NCBI GenBank assembly: GCA_910589025.1
Contig: CAJURM010000010.1
Location: forward strand, 39,418-103,417
Origin: an uncultured Odoribacter sp.
GTDB lineage: Bacteria; Bacteroidota; Bacteroidia; Bacteroidales; Marinifilaceae
DNA: 64,000 nt
Direction: 5' to 3'
Part shown: positions 52,245-60,058 of the stretch, piece after piece
Numbering within the stretch: position 1 is the first letter of the stretch
How the letters are laid out: the number at the start of each line of letters is the position of its first letter
Notes under the pieces: model-generated
What the model was told of the DNA's origin: nothing
Databases searched by the model: none
Seen by the model: the letters and a program-made list of their open reading frames with translations, nothing else
Made by a program: the position numbers and the translations under genes

Positions 52245-52994
52245 ATGGCAAAGAAGACTACTTTTTGGCAGGGTTGGTTGGTGGATAATCCACTGACAGA
52301 GGACCCGAACGACTTCACTCTGAAGGTGAAAGCGGGCAACATGGTGACCACCGAGGACATTGCCAAGGCTTTGCAGGCGGAGGGGTGCGAGTTCCAGTTG
52401 GAAACTCTTATCGATATTATCAACCGTGCAGACCGTATCATCCGCACTAAGCTGCTTTCGGGTTTCAGTGTGGGTACTGGTGTATTTTATGCTTACCCGA
52501 GCGTATCGGGTGTGTGGCGGGATAAGAATGAAACTTTTGACGACAAGCGGCATAAGGTGGGGGTAAACTTCCAGTTGAGTGCCGCTTTGCGTGAGGGGGT
52601 GAAAGAGGTGGGTGTAGAGGTGTTGGGCGTATCTTCTGCCGGTCCTGAGATTTCGGGTGTGACGGATACGTGGACAGGCGAACTGAACGGTTTGATTACT
52701 CCCGATGAAGTAGTGAGCGTCAAGGGACGTAACATTCAGATTGCCGGAGAGAATGAGGGCAACGGTTTGCGCTTTATCCGGGTGGACGACAACAGTGTCG
52801 TGGAGGTGGACATGCGCCGTCTGACGGTAAACAATCCTTCGGCGTTGTCGTTCCGGGTACCGAAGTTGACACCGGGCGACTACTATCTGGAGCTGACTAC
52901 ACAGTTTTCCTCAAGCAACAGTGTGCTGAAACAATCGCGCACGTCGCGCTTTGAGAAAGTGCTGAATGTTCCGGTAGCGGAAGAGCAGAATTAG
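52245..52994 (+). CDS. HU-like DNA-binding protein with DUF4469 domain
   Basis: 249 residues, no signal peptide. The first 120 residues match the Bvu_2165-like HU/IHF-type DNA-binding domain (MAKKTTFWQGWLVDNPLTED, later FSVGTGVFYAYPSVSGVW where HU has its beta arm). The C-terminal part from about residue 135 is an Ig-like DUF4469 domain (VSVKGRNIQIAGENEGNGLR). Such proteins occur in many copies in Bacteroidales. It is the first gene after the inverted-repeat promoter and before three envelope proteins, so it may be a local regulator or nucleoid protein. That role is inference. Confidence 0.82.
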   Translation: MAKKTTFWQGWLVDNPLTEDPNDFTLKVKAGNMVTTEDIAKALQAEGCEFQLETLIDIINRADRIIRTKLLSGFSVGTGVFYAYPSVSGVWRDKNETFDDKRHKVGVNFQLSAALREGVKEVGVEVLGVSSAGPEISGVTDTWTGELNGLITPDEVVSVKGRNIQIAGENEGNGLRFIRVDDNSVVEVDMRRLTVNNPSALSFRVPKLTPGDYYLELTTQFSSSNSVLKQSRTSRFEKVLNVPVAEEQN

Positions 52995-53005
52995 GGTAAC
53001 GCCCC

Positions 53006-53080
53006 CTACGTCCGTAGTGGAGTGTCCCCTACGGGCGTAGTACCCCTCCCCCTGAGTGCGTAGGAGATACCCTCCTACGC
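53006..53080. repeat. Cluster of CTACG/CGTAG hairpins in an intercistronic spacer
   Basis: Within 75 bases: CTACGTCCGTAG (53006-53017), CTACGGGCGTAG (53029-53040), and GCGTAGGAG (53058-53066) pairing with CTCCTACGC (53072-53080). The last is a 9-bp stem with a 5-base loop and no T run. It lies in the 174-base gap between the HU-like gene and the lipoprotein gene and may set transcript stability or attenuate the downstream genes. Confidence 0.6.
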
Positions 53081-53168
53081 TCACATTGAACAGGACACTG
53101 TGCGTTGCGAACGGGAAGAGAATAACAGTTTAATCAATCATTATACGATCATTTAATTTTTAGAAACG

Positions 53169-54170
53169 ATGAACATTTTAAAAAAATTCGCAGTTTTTGC
53201 GGCCTTTGCTGCCGCCATGACGGTTGCCGGTTGTTCCGACCAGGACCAGAGCTCTTTGTCAATCGAAGATTTTCAGGGAAGGGCTAAAATATCGGGAACG
53301 GTCTCTTATAACGAAGGACAGGCGTACAACAACGGCAAGTATACTGAGTTAAACAAGGTTGCCGCCAATACACCGGTGTATATCCGGATAAGCAACTCCT
53401 ATCTGTCGCCGAACGGCAACGCTTCCGGTTATACGACCTTAGAGACGTTGACCGATGCCAACGGAAAATACGAAATCGAAGTGCCCCTACCCGACCAGGG
53501 CGCAAGAATCTACCTGCACGCACCCTCTTTTACCGGAACGCGTACCTTGTTAAAGAGTTGGGAAAACGGTTCTCCCGTTTTTGAAAAACAGGAGGTGGTT
53601 TTTGAAATGGCTTCCACGTCTCTGTCTGTCGTGCCTAACGATATTGTCTTTGAAAACCTCAAATACGGCTTTGTGGAGCAGGAAAATGAAGTGGCTCTTG
53701 TCACCGAAGTTCCTTTTGCGGTAAAAGTCGGGTTGGGCGTTTTCCAAAACAGCGGCACTCCGGTGCTCTCGTATGAATCCGGCACGTCGGTTGTTATCCG
53801 GGTACGGTATGATGAAATCAGTGAGGGCGGTTCCGTGATGTACAGAAACTATGGCTCCACGACCGATTATAACGGAGAGGCGAAATTCAATATCCCGGCG
53901 CCGAGGAAAGACTGGTCGGATGTGCGTATTGAGATAAAGGCACTGCCTTTTCATGTGGGCACCTTCGGGTACAGCACTTATTCTTCCCAATATACCATCA
54001 TGGGGGGGACCTATAAACAATACAATGGCGGTCAGCTTGTGAATGACGGTGTGTATACGTATGCCTCTTTTACGGAAGAGAGCGGAGCGGAGCGGGAGAT
54101 AAAGATGGTGTTTGTTCCGGACGAGGGGGTGCTGACGTATGGCTATGCATGGTATAACTACAATTGGTAA
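53169..54170 (+). CDS. Uncharacterised lipoprotein with beta-sandwich repeats
   Basis: 333 residues, lipobox VAGC (Cys22) followed by SDQDQ. After that a carboxypeptidase-regulatory or CnaB-like beta module is suggested (KISGTVSYNEGQ, TDANGKYEIEVPLPDQGARI), then further beta-rich sequence ending in aromatic-rich YGYAWYNYNW. No known family is recognised with confidence. In the operon it stands between a DNA-binding protein and an outer membrane barrel, so it probably belongs to a surface structure. Confidence 0.7.
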   Translation: MNILKKFAVFAAFAAAMTVAGCSDQDQSSLSIEDFQGRAKISGTVSYNEGQAYNNGKYTELNKVAANTPVYIRISNSYLSPNGNASGYTTLETLTDANGKYEIEVPLPDQGARIYLHAPSFTGTRTLLKSWENGSPVFEKQEVVFEMASTSLSVVPNDIVFENLKYGFVEQENEVALVTEVPFAVKVGLGVFQNSGTPVLSYESGTSVVIRVRYDEISEGGSVMYRNYGSTTDYNGEAKFNIPAPRKDWSDVRIEIKALPFHVGTFGYSTYSSQYTIMGGTYKQYNGGQLVNDGVYTYASFTEESGAEREIKMVFVPDEGVLTYGYAWYNYNW

Positions 54171-54194
54171 TCTATTTTTAATAAACAGACACAG

Positions 54195-55097
54195 ATGAAA
54201 AAAATAATATCGCTTCTCCTTGTCGGTCTTTTCCCGTTTGTCGGAATGAAAGCCCAGGAGAATACAGTAGAACAGGGCAATGAAAAAGCGCCGAAAGTCT
54301 ATCTTCCCGAACAGGGCGATTGGTCGGTAGGGGTGGATTTGGTGCCTCTTATCAAGTATATCGGTACGGGAAGCAATAATTTAAAAGGTGGTGGCGGCAG
54401 CCCTTTCACGAAGGGGAGCGGTTTCGACAACAAAACCCTGATGCCTGATGCTTCCCTGATGGGGAAATACATGCTGACGGACCAATGGGCGTTGCGTGCC
54501 AACCTCGGATTTAAAGTGGGAGTGGAAACCCATAAGAGGTATGTGAGAGACGACCAGGCGGCAGTCTTGAATCCGTTGGGGGAGGAAAAAGTGGAAGACC
54601 GTATCCGCAACAATAAAAGCGGAGTGAGCGTGATGTTGGGGGCGGAATACCGCAAAGGAGAGAGACGGGTGCAGGGTGTTTTTGGGGCGGGCGTGTTGTT
54701 TGCTTTCATGAACAATAAACTCAAATATAATTACGGTAATGAAATCACGTCTGTCAATCAGCATCCGACCACTTCCGTGCGGAGGGAACAGAGTTATTTG
54801 ATTCCGGACGGCTACCGGGTGTTGACGGAGTATACTACGGGTTCGAACTTCTATACCGGAATCACTGGTAGTGCGGGGGTAGAGTGGTTCGTGGTCCCAA
54901 AAATTTCTTTGGGAGCGGAAGTGAACCTGTGTGTTTACTACCTTTTTGGCCGTCAGACTTATGTAGAGAGCGAGGGATACAACGCCGCGTTCGGACGGGT
55001 GGAAAAGCGTACGGACCTCGTATCGCCGGGGGATAAGGGTTTTTATGTCGCTACGGAAAGCCTTGGCGGTTCATTGACGTTTAATTTTTATTTCTGA
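54195..55097 (+). CDS. Outer membrane beta-barrel protein
   Basis: 300 residues with a signal peptide (cleavage after MKAQ near residue 21). Alternating amphipathic strands, glycine-rich turns and a C-terminal aromatic end (LGGSLTFNFYF) are typical of outer membrane barrels of about 10-14 strands. GLVFPF-type trimming aside, no enzyme motif is present. It may anchor or help export the lipoproteins made from the same operon. Confidence 0.78.
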   Translation: MKKIISLLLVGLFPFVGMKAQENTVEQGNEKAPKVYLPEQGDWSVGVDLVPLIKYIGTGSNNLKGGGGSPFTKGSGFDNKTLMPDASLMGKYMLTDQWALRANLGFKVGVETHKRYVRDDQAAVLNPLGEEKVEDRIRNNKSGVSVMLGAEYRKGERRVQGVFGAGVLFAFMNNKLKYNYGNEITSVNQHPTTSVRREQSYLIPDGYRVLTEYTTGSNFYTGITGSAGVEWFVVPKISLGAEVNLCVYYLFGRQTYVESEGYNAAFGRVEKRTDLVSPGDKGFYVATESLGGSLTFNFYF

Positions 55098-55101
55098 CGC
55101 T

Positions 55102-57003
55102 ATGAAACGACTTTTTTATTTGGTATCGGGCGTGGCGTTGCTTTATTTGTTTTTGGGCGGCGCGTTGTTAGTGGCTTCATGCAGCAAGGATTCGGGCGGT
55201 GATGGGCCTGAAGAGCCGGATCAGCCGAAAAACGTGATGCTGGAACTTTCGCGGAGCGACCTTGTTTTTGAGTCTTCCGGGGGAGAAAAGACGTTTACTG
55301 TTTCGTGCAACGGAACCTGGACGATAGAGAACGAAAGCGACTGGTGCACGACGGACTTCACACACGGTACGGGCAATCTGACGGTAACCGTTACGGCGGC
55401 TGTTTACAGCGGAATGGAAGACCGGAATATGAACCTGACTATTAAGGCAGGCGACAAGACGCAGGTTTTGGGGGTGACGCAGAAGGGCAAAGACGCCATT
55501 ATCGTAAGTAAGGACAAATTCGAGGTACCGCAGGAGGGCGTAACTATTTCGGTGGAGGTGAAGAGTAACATCTCCTATGAGGTGACAATACCGGAGGAGT
55601 TCGGCTCTTGGATTGCTCCGTCTCCGCGTTCCCGTGCGGTGACGAAGGCAAGTTATGAGTTCGTCATATCAAAGAACAGTAGTAAGAAACCCCGGGAGGG
55701 GTATATTCTGTTTGCTGGCAATTCAGTGCAGGACACCGTCCGTATTTATCAAGCCGACCGTTTGGTCTTGACGGATCCGACTTGCTATGTTTCTCACGAG
55801 GGCGGTGAAATTACGGTGGAATTGAAGACGAACGTGAACTATGATGTTCAGATTCCGACTTCCGTTGCATCGTGGATAAGCCGGGTAGAGACAAGGACGT
55901 TGCGTACAGACCGGATCCACTTTTCTGTTTCGGAGAACAGAGGTCGGGATGTGCGGGAAGCCTTGGTTGTTGTAAAAGATCGTAACAGCAAGCTTTCCGA
56001 TACACTGCGTGTTTGCCAGTATGGCAAGGGATTGATTGTGTCTCAGCAGAACTATTTCGTTCCTCGGGCAGGTAAAACCATTTCGGTAGAGGTAAAGGGC
56101 GGCATTGAGTATGGCGTGACGATACCTTCCGCTTTCCAGTCTTGGATAGCTTCCGCCGGGGGGACTTCTTCCTCTTTAAGTGACGTTACGCCCAAAACTT
56201 ACCGTTTTGCCGTTTCGGAGTTGGAAGGTAATGAAGAGCGGGAGGGGTATATTGTCTTTTCGGGCAATTCCTTGACCGATACGGTTTACATATATCAAGG
56301 CGGAGATTTTACGGAAACAATTAAAGGGGTGTCGTTCGATATGCTTTATGTTGAGGGTGGCACGTTCATGATGGGCGCGACGGAGGAGCAGGGAGACGAT
56401 GCATATGATAGTGAAAAGCCTGTTCACTCGGTAACTCTTTCCGATTATTATATCGGTAAGTTTGAGGTGACACAGGGGTTATGGAAGGCTATTATGGACA
56501 ACAATAATCCGAGTAATTTCCAAAACGGGGATGATTATCCGATGTATTACGTGAACTGGGAGGAAGCACAGGAATTTTGTAAGAAGTTGAGCCAGTTGAC
56601 CGGTAAGACCTACGTATTGCCTACAGAGGCTCAGTGGGAATATGCTGCCCGCGGTGGGGTAAAGAGTAGAGGATACAAATATAGCGGCAGTAATACTATT
56701 GGTAATGTGGCTTGGTATAGTAGTAATAGTAGTTCTACTAATCCCGTTGGTCGGAAACAGGCTAATGAATTGGGACTTTACGACATGAGCGGTAATGTTT
56801 GGGAATGGTGCAGCGATTGGAAGGGTTATTACAGTAGTAAATCACAGAGTAACCCTACCGGTCCTTCAACGGGCTCCTACCGCGTGTTGCGCGGTGGCAG
56901 TTGGTCCAGCTATGCGGGGCACTGCCGGGTGTCGTATCGGAACTACTACATCCCGAGCGGCCGCAACAACTACAACGGCTTTCGGGTTGTTCTTCTTCTT
57001 TAG
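55102..57003 (+). CDS. Surface lipoprotein: four BACON modules and a formylglycine-enzyme-like C-type-lectin head with DGR-like variable tail
   Basis: 633 residues; lipobox VASC (Cys27) followed by SKD. Four BACON-type beta modules of about 90 residues each cover roughly residues 42-410 (WTIENESDWC, EEFGSWIA, SVASWIS and FQSWIAS mark their equivalent positions), forming a stalk. A SUMF1/FGE-like domain fills 411-633 (VEGGTFMMG, LPTEAQWEYAARGG, YDMSGNVWEWC, VLRGGSWSS). FGE catalytic cysteines are not conserved, so it likely binds ligand. Residues 602-625 just before the end have the layout of a retroelement-diversified region (described separately). The gene starts 4 bases after the barrel gene and closes the operon. 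Confidence 0.88.
   Translation: MKRLFYLVSGVALLYLFLGGALLVASCSKDSGGDGPEEPDQPKNVMLELSRSDLVFESSGGEKTFTVSCNGTWTIENESDWCTTDFTHGTGNLTVTVTAAVYSGMEDRNMNLTIKAGDKTQVLGVTQKGKDAIIVSKDKFEVPQEGVTISVEVKSNISYEVTIPEEFGSWIAPSPRSRAVTKASYEFVISKNSSKKPREGYILFAGNSVQDTVRIYQADRLVLTDPTCYVSHEGGEITVELKTNVNYDVQIPTSVASWISRVETRTLRTDRIHFSVSENRGRDVREALVVVKDRNSKLSDTLRVCQYGKGLIVSQQNYFVPRAGKTISVEVKGGIEYGVTIPSAFQSWIASAGGTSSSLSDVTPKTYRFAVSELEGNEEREGYIVFSGNSLTDTVYIYQGGDFTETIKGVSFDMLYVEGGTFMMGATEEQGDDAYDSEKPVHSVTLSDYYIGKFEVTQGLWKAIMDNNNPSNFQNGDDYPMYYVNWEEAQEFCKKLSQLTGKTYVLPTEAQWEYAARGGVKSRGYKYSGSNTIGNVAWYSSNSSSTNPVGRKQANELGLYDMSGNVWEWCSDWKGYYSSKSQSNPTGPSTGSYRVLRGGSWSSYAGHCRVSYRNYYIPSGRNNYNGFRVVLLL
56899..57000 (+). other. Candidate variable region (VR) of a diversity-generating retroelement target
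   Basis: Codons 602-625 of the upstream gene: TCC AGC TAT, then CAC, TAT, then AAC TAC TAC ATC, GGC, then AAC AAC TAC AAC. All but two end in C and differ from AAC only at the two A positions, which is what adenine-directed mutagenesis of an AAC-rich template produces. Between them the invariant frame residues (GSW, CRV, R, PS, R, GFR) have codons without A at variable positions. The stretch sits at the extreme 3' end of a C-type-lectin-fold gene, the usual VR place. No template repeat or reverse transcriptase is in this window, so it would be a remote target, or a chance pattern of the FGE consensus. Confidence 0.5.
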
Positions 57004-57048
57004 TTTACGGACAGATTTTCCGTTTTCTGCTCTAAGCTAAAGAGGGAG

Positions 57049-57113
57049 CGCAGGGGGACGGCGTATGCAAGGAGCGAACGGAGTGAAGCGAGGACATACG
57101 GCGAACCCCTGCG
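57049..57113. repeat. Long imperfect hairpin after the candidate variable region
   Basis: CGCAGGGG (57049-57056) pairs with CCCCTGCG (57106-57113) and CGTATG (57062-57067) with CATACG (57095-57100), leaving a GC-rich loop. DGR targets often have a hairpin or cruciform downstream of the variable region; it could also be a read-through control element. It starts 46 bases after the stop codon and has no T run. Confidence 0.55.
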
Positions 57114-57151
57114 GGAGCAGTTAAAAAAGTTGAAGAGTTAAAAAAAAGTTG

Positions 57152-57186
57152 AAACGGAGGAAGGGCATGCCCCTTTCTCCGTTTTT
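57152..57186. terminator. Bidirectional terminator between the BACON-lectin gene and higA
   Basis: AAACGGAG (57152-57159) pairs with CTCCGTTT (57177-57184), with inner AAGGG/CCCTT, T run on the right. Serves both converging transcripts; higA ends at 57188. Confidence 0.85.
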
Positions 57187-57187
57187 G

Positions 57188-57475
57188 CTATCTCGGGCGC
57201 AGCTCCACTGTTAGGCCCATAGCAGCGGCGATTTTGTATAATGTGGCAACCGTTGGAACGGTTAAACCGCGTTCTATCCTTGAAATATAACCTTTGTCCG
57301 CCCCGATGCGGCGTGCCAGTTCTTCCTGCGTCAGTCTTGCATTTTTACGGGCATCCAGTAAAATTTGTGCATTATACTCTTCCCATGCTTTGACAGTTGC
57401 TTCTTCGCGTTCTTTCGTACCTATTTCGCCAAATTCTTCGGCGAGCTCGGCACTTACGTCGTAAATGTCATTCAT
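57188..57475 (-). CDS. higA: HigA-type antitoxin (XRE helix-turn-helix)
   Basis: 95 residues from the start MNDIYDVSAE at 57475; ATG codons at 57484 and 57493 are also in frame, but 57475 overlaps the toxin stop codon in the usual way (ATGA). An N-terminal helical toxin-binding part of about 40 residues is followed by a Cro/CI helix-turn-helix (LTQEELARRIGADKGYISRI). The neighbouring toxin reading frame is broken, so this may be a solitary antitoxin in practice. Confidence 0.85.
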   Translation of the reverse strand: MNDIYDVSAELAEEFGEIGTKEREEATVKAWEEYNAQILLDARKNARLTQEELARRIGADKGYISRIERGLTVPTVATLYKIAAAMGLTVELRPR

Positions 57476-57795
57476 CTTGCCCATAATATTCATTTTTTAA
57501 TTTGATTGCTTTCTTAATTTCGCTATTAGGTGTTTTCTGAGTTTTCTTTCTGAAACAGTTAAATAAAATAACGATGGTGTTCTCCGTCGTAAATGAAAAA
57601 TATACGGAATTCATTATTTCCATAATTAACCCGGAATTCGTGAATTCCGTCCCGGATGAATTTGATATAATGGCTTGGTATCTTATCTTCAGTTTCCAAT
57701 AATAGCAGAGCACGTTTTATTTTCTTACGTTCCTGCTCTGATAGCTTTGACATAAAGTCCGAATAATAGCCCTTATATGCAGTTATCTTTTTCAT
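57468..57795 (-). pseudogene. higB: Frameshifted HigB/RelE-type toxin
   Basis: The first frame (57795 to 57559) reads a RelE-fold start MKKITAYKGYYSDFM... to RIFFIYDGE and then leaves the family sequence (HHRYFI, stop). The rest of the family pattern continues in the next frame: NTIVILFNCFRKKTQKTP, then EIKKAIKLKNEYY, ending at 57468. A single base missing from GGxGAG near 57583-57586 explains it. Joined, the protein would have about 109 residues, the normal size of HigB/RelE-like mRNA interferases. It could be a real loss of toxin, a programmed frameshift or a sequencing error. Confidence 0.82.
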
Positions 57796-57859
57796 GCTAC
57801 AAAGATAGTAAAGTTGTATAAAAATATAACTTTGACGAAGGTATTTTTTTGCGGATACT

Positions 57860-58399
57860 TCAGTTTTTCCGGAAGAGCGAAAAGTTTACGCTGCCGTATT
57901 CCCGGTGGTTGAAGAAATGGGGGTGGTGACTGTAGTCTACGGAGGCCGGGTGTTCGACGATGGCGATGCCTGCTTCGTTGAGGAGGTCGTTGTCGAAAAT
58001 GGCTTGTGGCACTTCCGAAATGTTTTTCAACTGATAGGGCGGGTCGGCGAAGATGATGTCGAATTTGCGGCCCTTGAGTTTCCGGCAGGCAAGGAAAGCG
58101 TCATTTTTGAAGACTTTGATGTTCCGGAATCCGATTTCCCCGGCAGTCCTTTTGATGAAACTGTAATGGTTGTAATTGAGTTCTATGGCTGTCACCTCTT
58201 TGGCTCCGCGCGAAGCAAATTCGTAGCTGATGCTTCCCGTACCGGAAAATAAATCCAGCACCGCGGCGCCCTCGATGTCGACGTAATTGTTCAGTACGTT
58301 GAAGATGTTTTCCTTGGCAAAGTCGGTCGTCGGTCTTGCCGTGAAATTTTTATCGGGGAAGATTTGCCTTCCCCGGTGGGAACCACTGATTATTCGCAT
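57860..58399 (-). CDS. rsmD: 16S rRNA (guanine966-N2)-methyltransferase RsmD
   Basis: 179 residues. SAM motif LDLFSGTGSIS at residues 48-58 and catalytic DPPY at 119-122 (FADPPYQL), with the family start MRIISGSHRGR. It methylates G966 of 16S rRNA. The gene overlaps the DUF3822 gene by 10 bases, one operon. Confidence 0.94.
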   Translation of the reverse strand: MRIISGSHRGRQIFPDKNFTARPTTDFAKENIFNVLNNYVDIEGAAVLDLFSGTGSISYEFASRGAKEVTAIELNYNHYSFIKRTAGEIGFRNIKVFKNDAFLACRKLKGRKFDIIFADPPYQLKNISEVPQAIFDNDLLNEAGIAIVEHPASVDYSHHPHFFNHREYGSVNFSLFRKN

Positions 58400-59226
58400 T
58401 TGTGTAAGCTTAGCAAGTGAATAAAGCGGGAGCTGTTCAGTTCTTCGTTGTTGAGGAGCAGATTCAGGGAGTTGTCGGTTAATACCGAAATGTTGGGAAT
58501 ATAGCTGCTGATGAGCTGGAAAAATTTCGGATCGTCCACCAGTGTGCCTGAAAATACGGATTGCAGATTGGACTGGTCTGCCCGGCAGTCTTTCAGACTG
58601 CGTAAGATGTAATAAATGATGTCCGGAACGGAGTTGTAGGTGAAGGAATTGAACAGCTTGACCTCATTGCTTTGGGTGATGAGGAGGTCGAAATAACGGT
58701 CCTGTATGTCCACAAAAAGATGGTGGGTATTGAGTAACGCCGAATTCAACGAGTTGACGAGAAAGGGGTAAGCGTTATTGACAATACACAGGGATTGGTA
58801 GCGGCCCGTCAGAAAAGTGACGAAATTCCGGGGAAGTGCTTCTGTCAGGTAGGCTTCCATCATTCTGATTTTCCGGTATAACAGGATGTCATTCTTTTCT
58901 GTCGGCAGGCATACGCGGAAAATGTCTGCCAGGTGATTTTTGTTGAAGAGGTGGGCCGGAATGAGGATTTTGTCTTTTTTACAGGGGGAGATGTATACCT
59001 TTTTGTACTTGAGTTTCAGTAATTCGTCTTCCGTGATGGTTTTCTTCACCCGTGCAATGACTTCGTCCTGGGATTCCAGGCAATAAGGATGATGTGAAAA
59101 GGCTATCAATTTGTTGTTGTCGTGCAGACAAAACGAAAGTCCATCCGTTGAATAACGGATGGACAAGGTATATTGAATAGAATTTTCTTTGCTGAAATTA
59201 GTGTCTAAATAACAGATATTCTGCAT
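58390..59226 (-). CDS. DUF3822 family protein
   Basis: 278 residues, no signal peptide or membrane segment. The sequence fits the DUF3822 family, whose fold recalls actin-like ATPase domains (SIRYSTDGLSFCL, HHLFVDIQDRYFDLLI as strands). Usually located next to rsmD in Bacteroidetes, as here. Biological role not known. Confidence 0.82.
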   Translation of the reverse strand: MQNICYLDTNFSKENSIQYTLSIRYSTDGLSFCLHDNNKLIAFSHHPYCLESQDEVIARVKKTITEDELLKLKYKKVYISPCKKDKILIPAHLFNKNHLADIFRVCLPTEKNDILLYRKIRMMEAYLTEALPRNFVTFLTGRYQSLCIVNNAYPFLVNSLNSALLNTHHLFVDIQDRYFDLLITQSNEVKLFNSFTYNSVPDIIYYILRSLKDCRADQSNLQSVFSGTLVDDPKFFQLISSYIPNISVLTDNSLNLLLNNEELNSSRFIHLLSLHKCE

Positions 59227-59236
59227 GTATTGTTCG

Positions 59237-59881
59237 TTATTCCCAATTACCTACGTTGTTGTTGGCTTCATTCAGATCCCCTACTTTCAATCCGGGGTAT
59301 TTGTTCAGACGAAGTCTTTCGCCGTTTTCCTGTAAGATATAATCGTGATAGATCGGATCCAGGTTTTCAAAGATTTCCTTGTTGGATATACGGGCTTCGA
59401 ATACGGGCACTTCAATACCGGAGTCGGTTTTGATAAGGTTCGTACCCATCTTGAATTCGTATTTTTTGTTGGTGAAAGGAACATATCTCAGATTGTCGAT
59501 GGCATAATTTTTTCCGAAAATGTTTTCCAAGGCATTTACTTTGATCACCTCACGGATGATGAATCCTTTTTTTACAGCCTCTGCTTCCGTCATGCCGGCT
59601 TCCAGCTGTTCATCCGTTAACTGGCCGATGGAACGGATGATTTTAACGGAATCGTATTTTATGAAATTGATTAGTGTATCAAAGCTGGCCGTGTATTTCC
59701 CTTTTTCCGTTCTGTAAGCTTCCTGGGCAGTACGGATGTCTTTCAGTTTCTGGATAATCCGGTCGTATCTTTGTTTTTTAATGGTTTCAAAACGTTGGGG
59801 AACCATGATACTTTCGTAGCACTGATATCCCAAAAATACGATCACTGCTGCTAATACAATCTGAATAATAAGCTTTTTCAT
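59237..59881 (-). CDS. Membrane-anchored protein of unknown function
   Basis: 214 residues with one N-terminal membrane helix (residues 4-20), then a long helix rich in K, R and Q (RYDRIIQKLKDIRTAQEAYR) reminiscent of the pilin-like N-terminal helix, and a beta-rich end. It may be a type IV pilin-like or secretion-related protein, but the pilin cleavage site is not seen. Common next to DUF3822 and rsmD in relatives. Starts 10 bases before the DUF3822 gene's end region, same operon. Confidence 0.7.
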   Translation of the reverse strand: MKKLIIQIVLAAVIVFLGYQCYESIMVPQRFETIKKQRYDRIIQKLKDIRTAQEAYRTEKGKYTASFDTLINFIKYDSVKIIRSIGQLTDEQLEAGMTEAEAVKKGFIIREVIKVNALENIFGKNYAIDNLRYVPFTNKKYEFKMGTNLIKTDSGIEVPVFEARISNKEIFENLDPIYHDYILQENGERLRLNKYPGLKVGDLNEANNNVGNWE

Positions 59882-59923
59882 ATTTTAATGATTTGAATTT
59901 AATTACATTATATAAAGCCATCG

Positions 59924-59954
59924 TTTGGGCTCTAACGGATTAGTTGTATCTTTA
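59924..59954 (+). promoter_or_regulatory. Promoter of the RecD-like helicase gene
   Basis: TTTG (59924-59927), 19 bases, TATCTTTA (59947-59954), one mismatch to the -7 consensus. It lies within a short inverted repeat CCATCGTTTG (59918-59927) / CAAACGATGG (59966-59975). Confidence 0.55.
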
Positions 59955-60058
59955 CGTCTCCGTTTCAAACGATGGAAATACAATTGCCGGAAATAATTCC
60001 TGCTCGCAAATTTAGGAAAAAAAATAAATAAAGACTATTTTCCGCTATAAATTTCTCC

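Noticed and set aside
53006..53080. CTACG repeats as a small CRISPR array
   Set aside because: The repeats are 5-12 bases, unevenly spaced, and form hairpins with each other; there are no spacers and no cas genes.
57003..57186. Template repeat (TR) of a DGR downstream of the lectin-like gene
   Set aside because: I compared this stretch with the candidate variable region on both strands and found no similar AAC-rich copy, and no reverse transcriptase reading frame follows.
59918..59975. 10-bp inverted repeat before the RecD-like helicase gene, considered as a third inverton
   Set aside because: Only 38 bases separate the arms and the -33 box of the forward promoter lies in one arm, so inversion would destroy rather than flip the promoter; an operator or mRNA hairpin is more likely.
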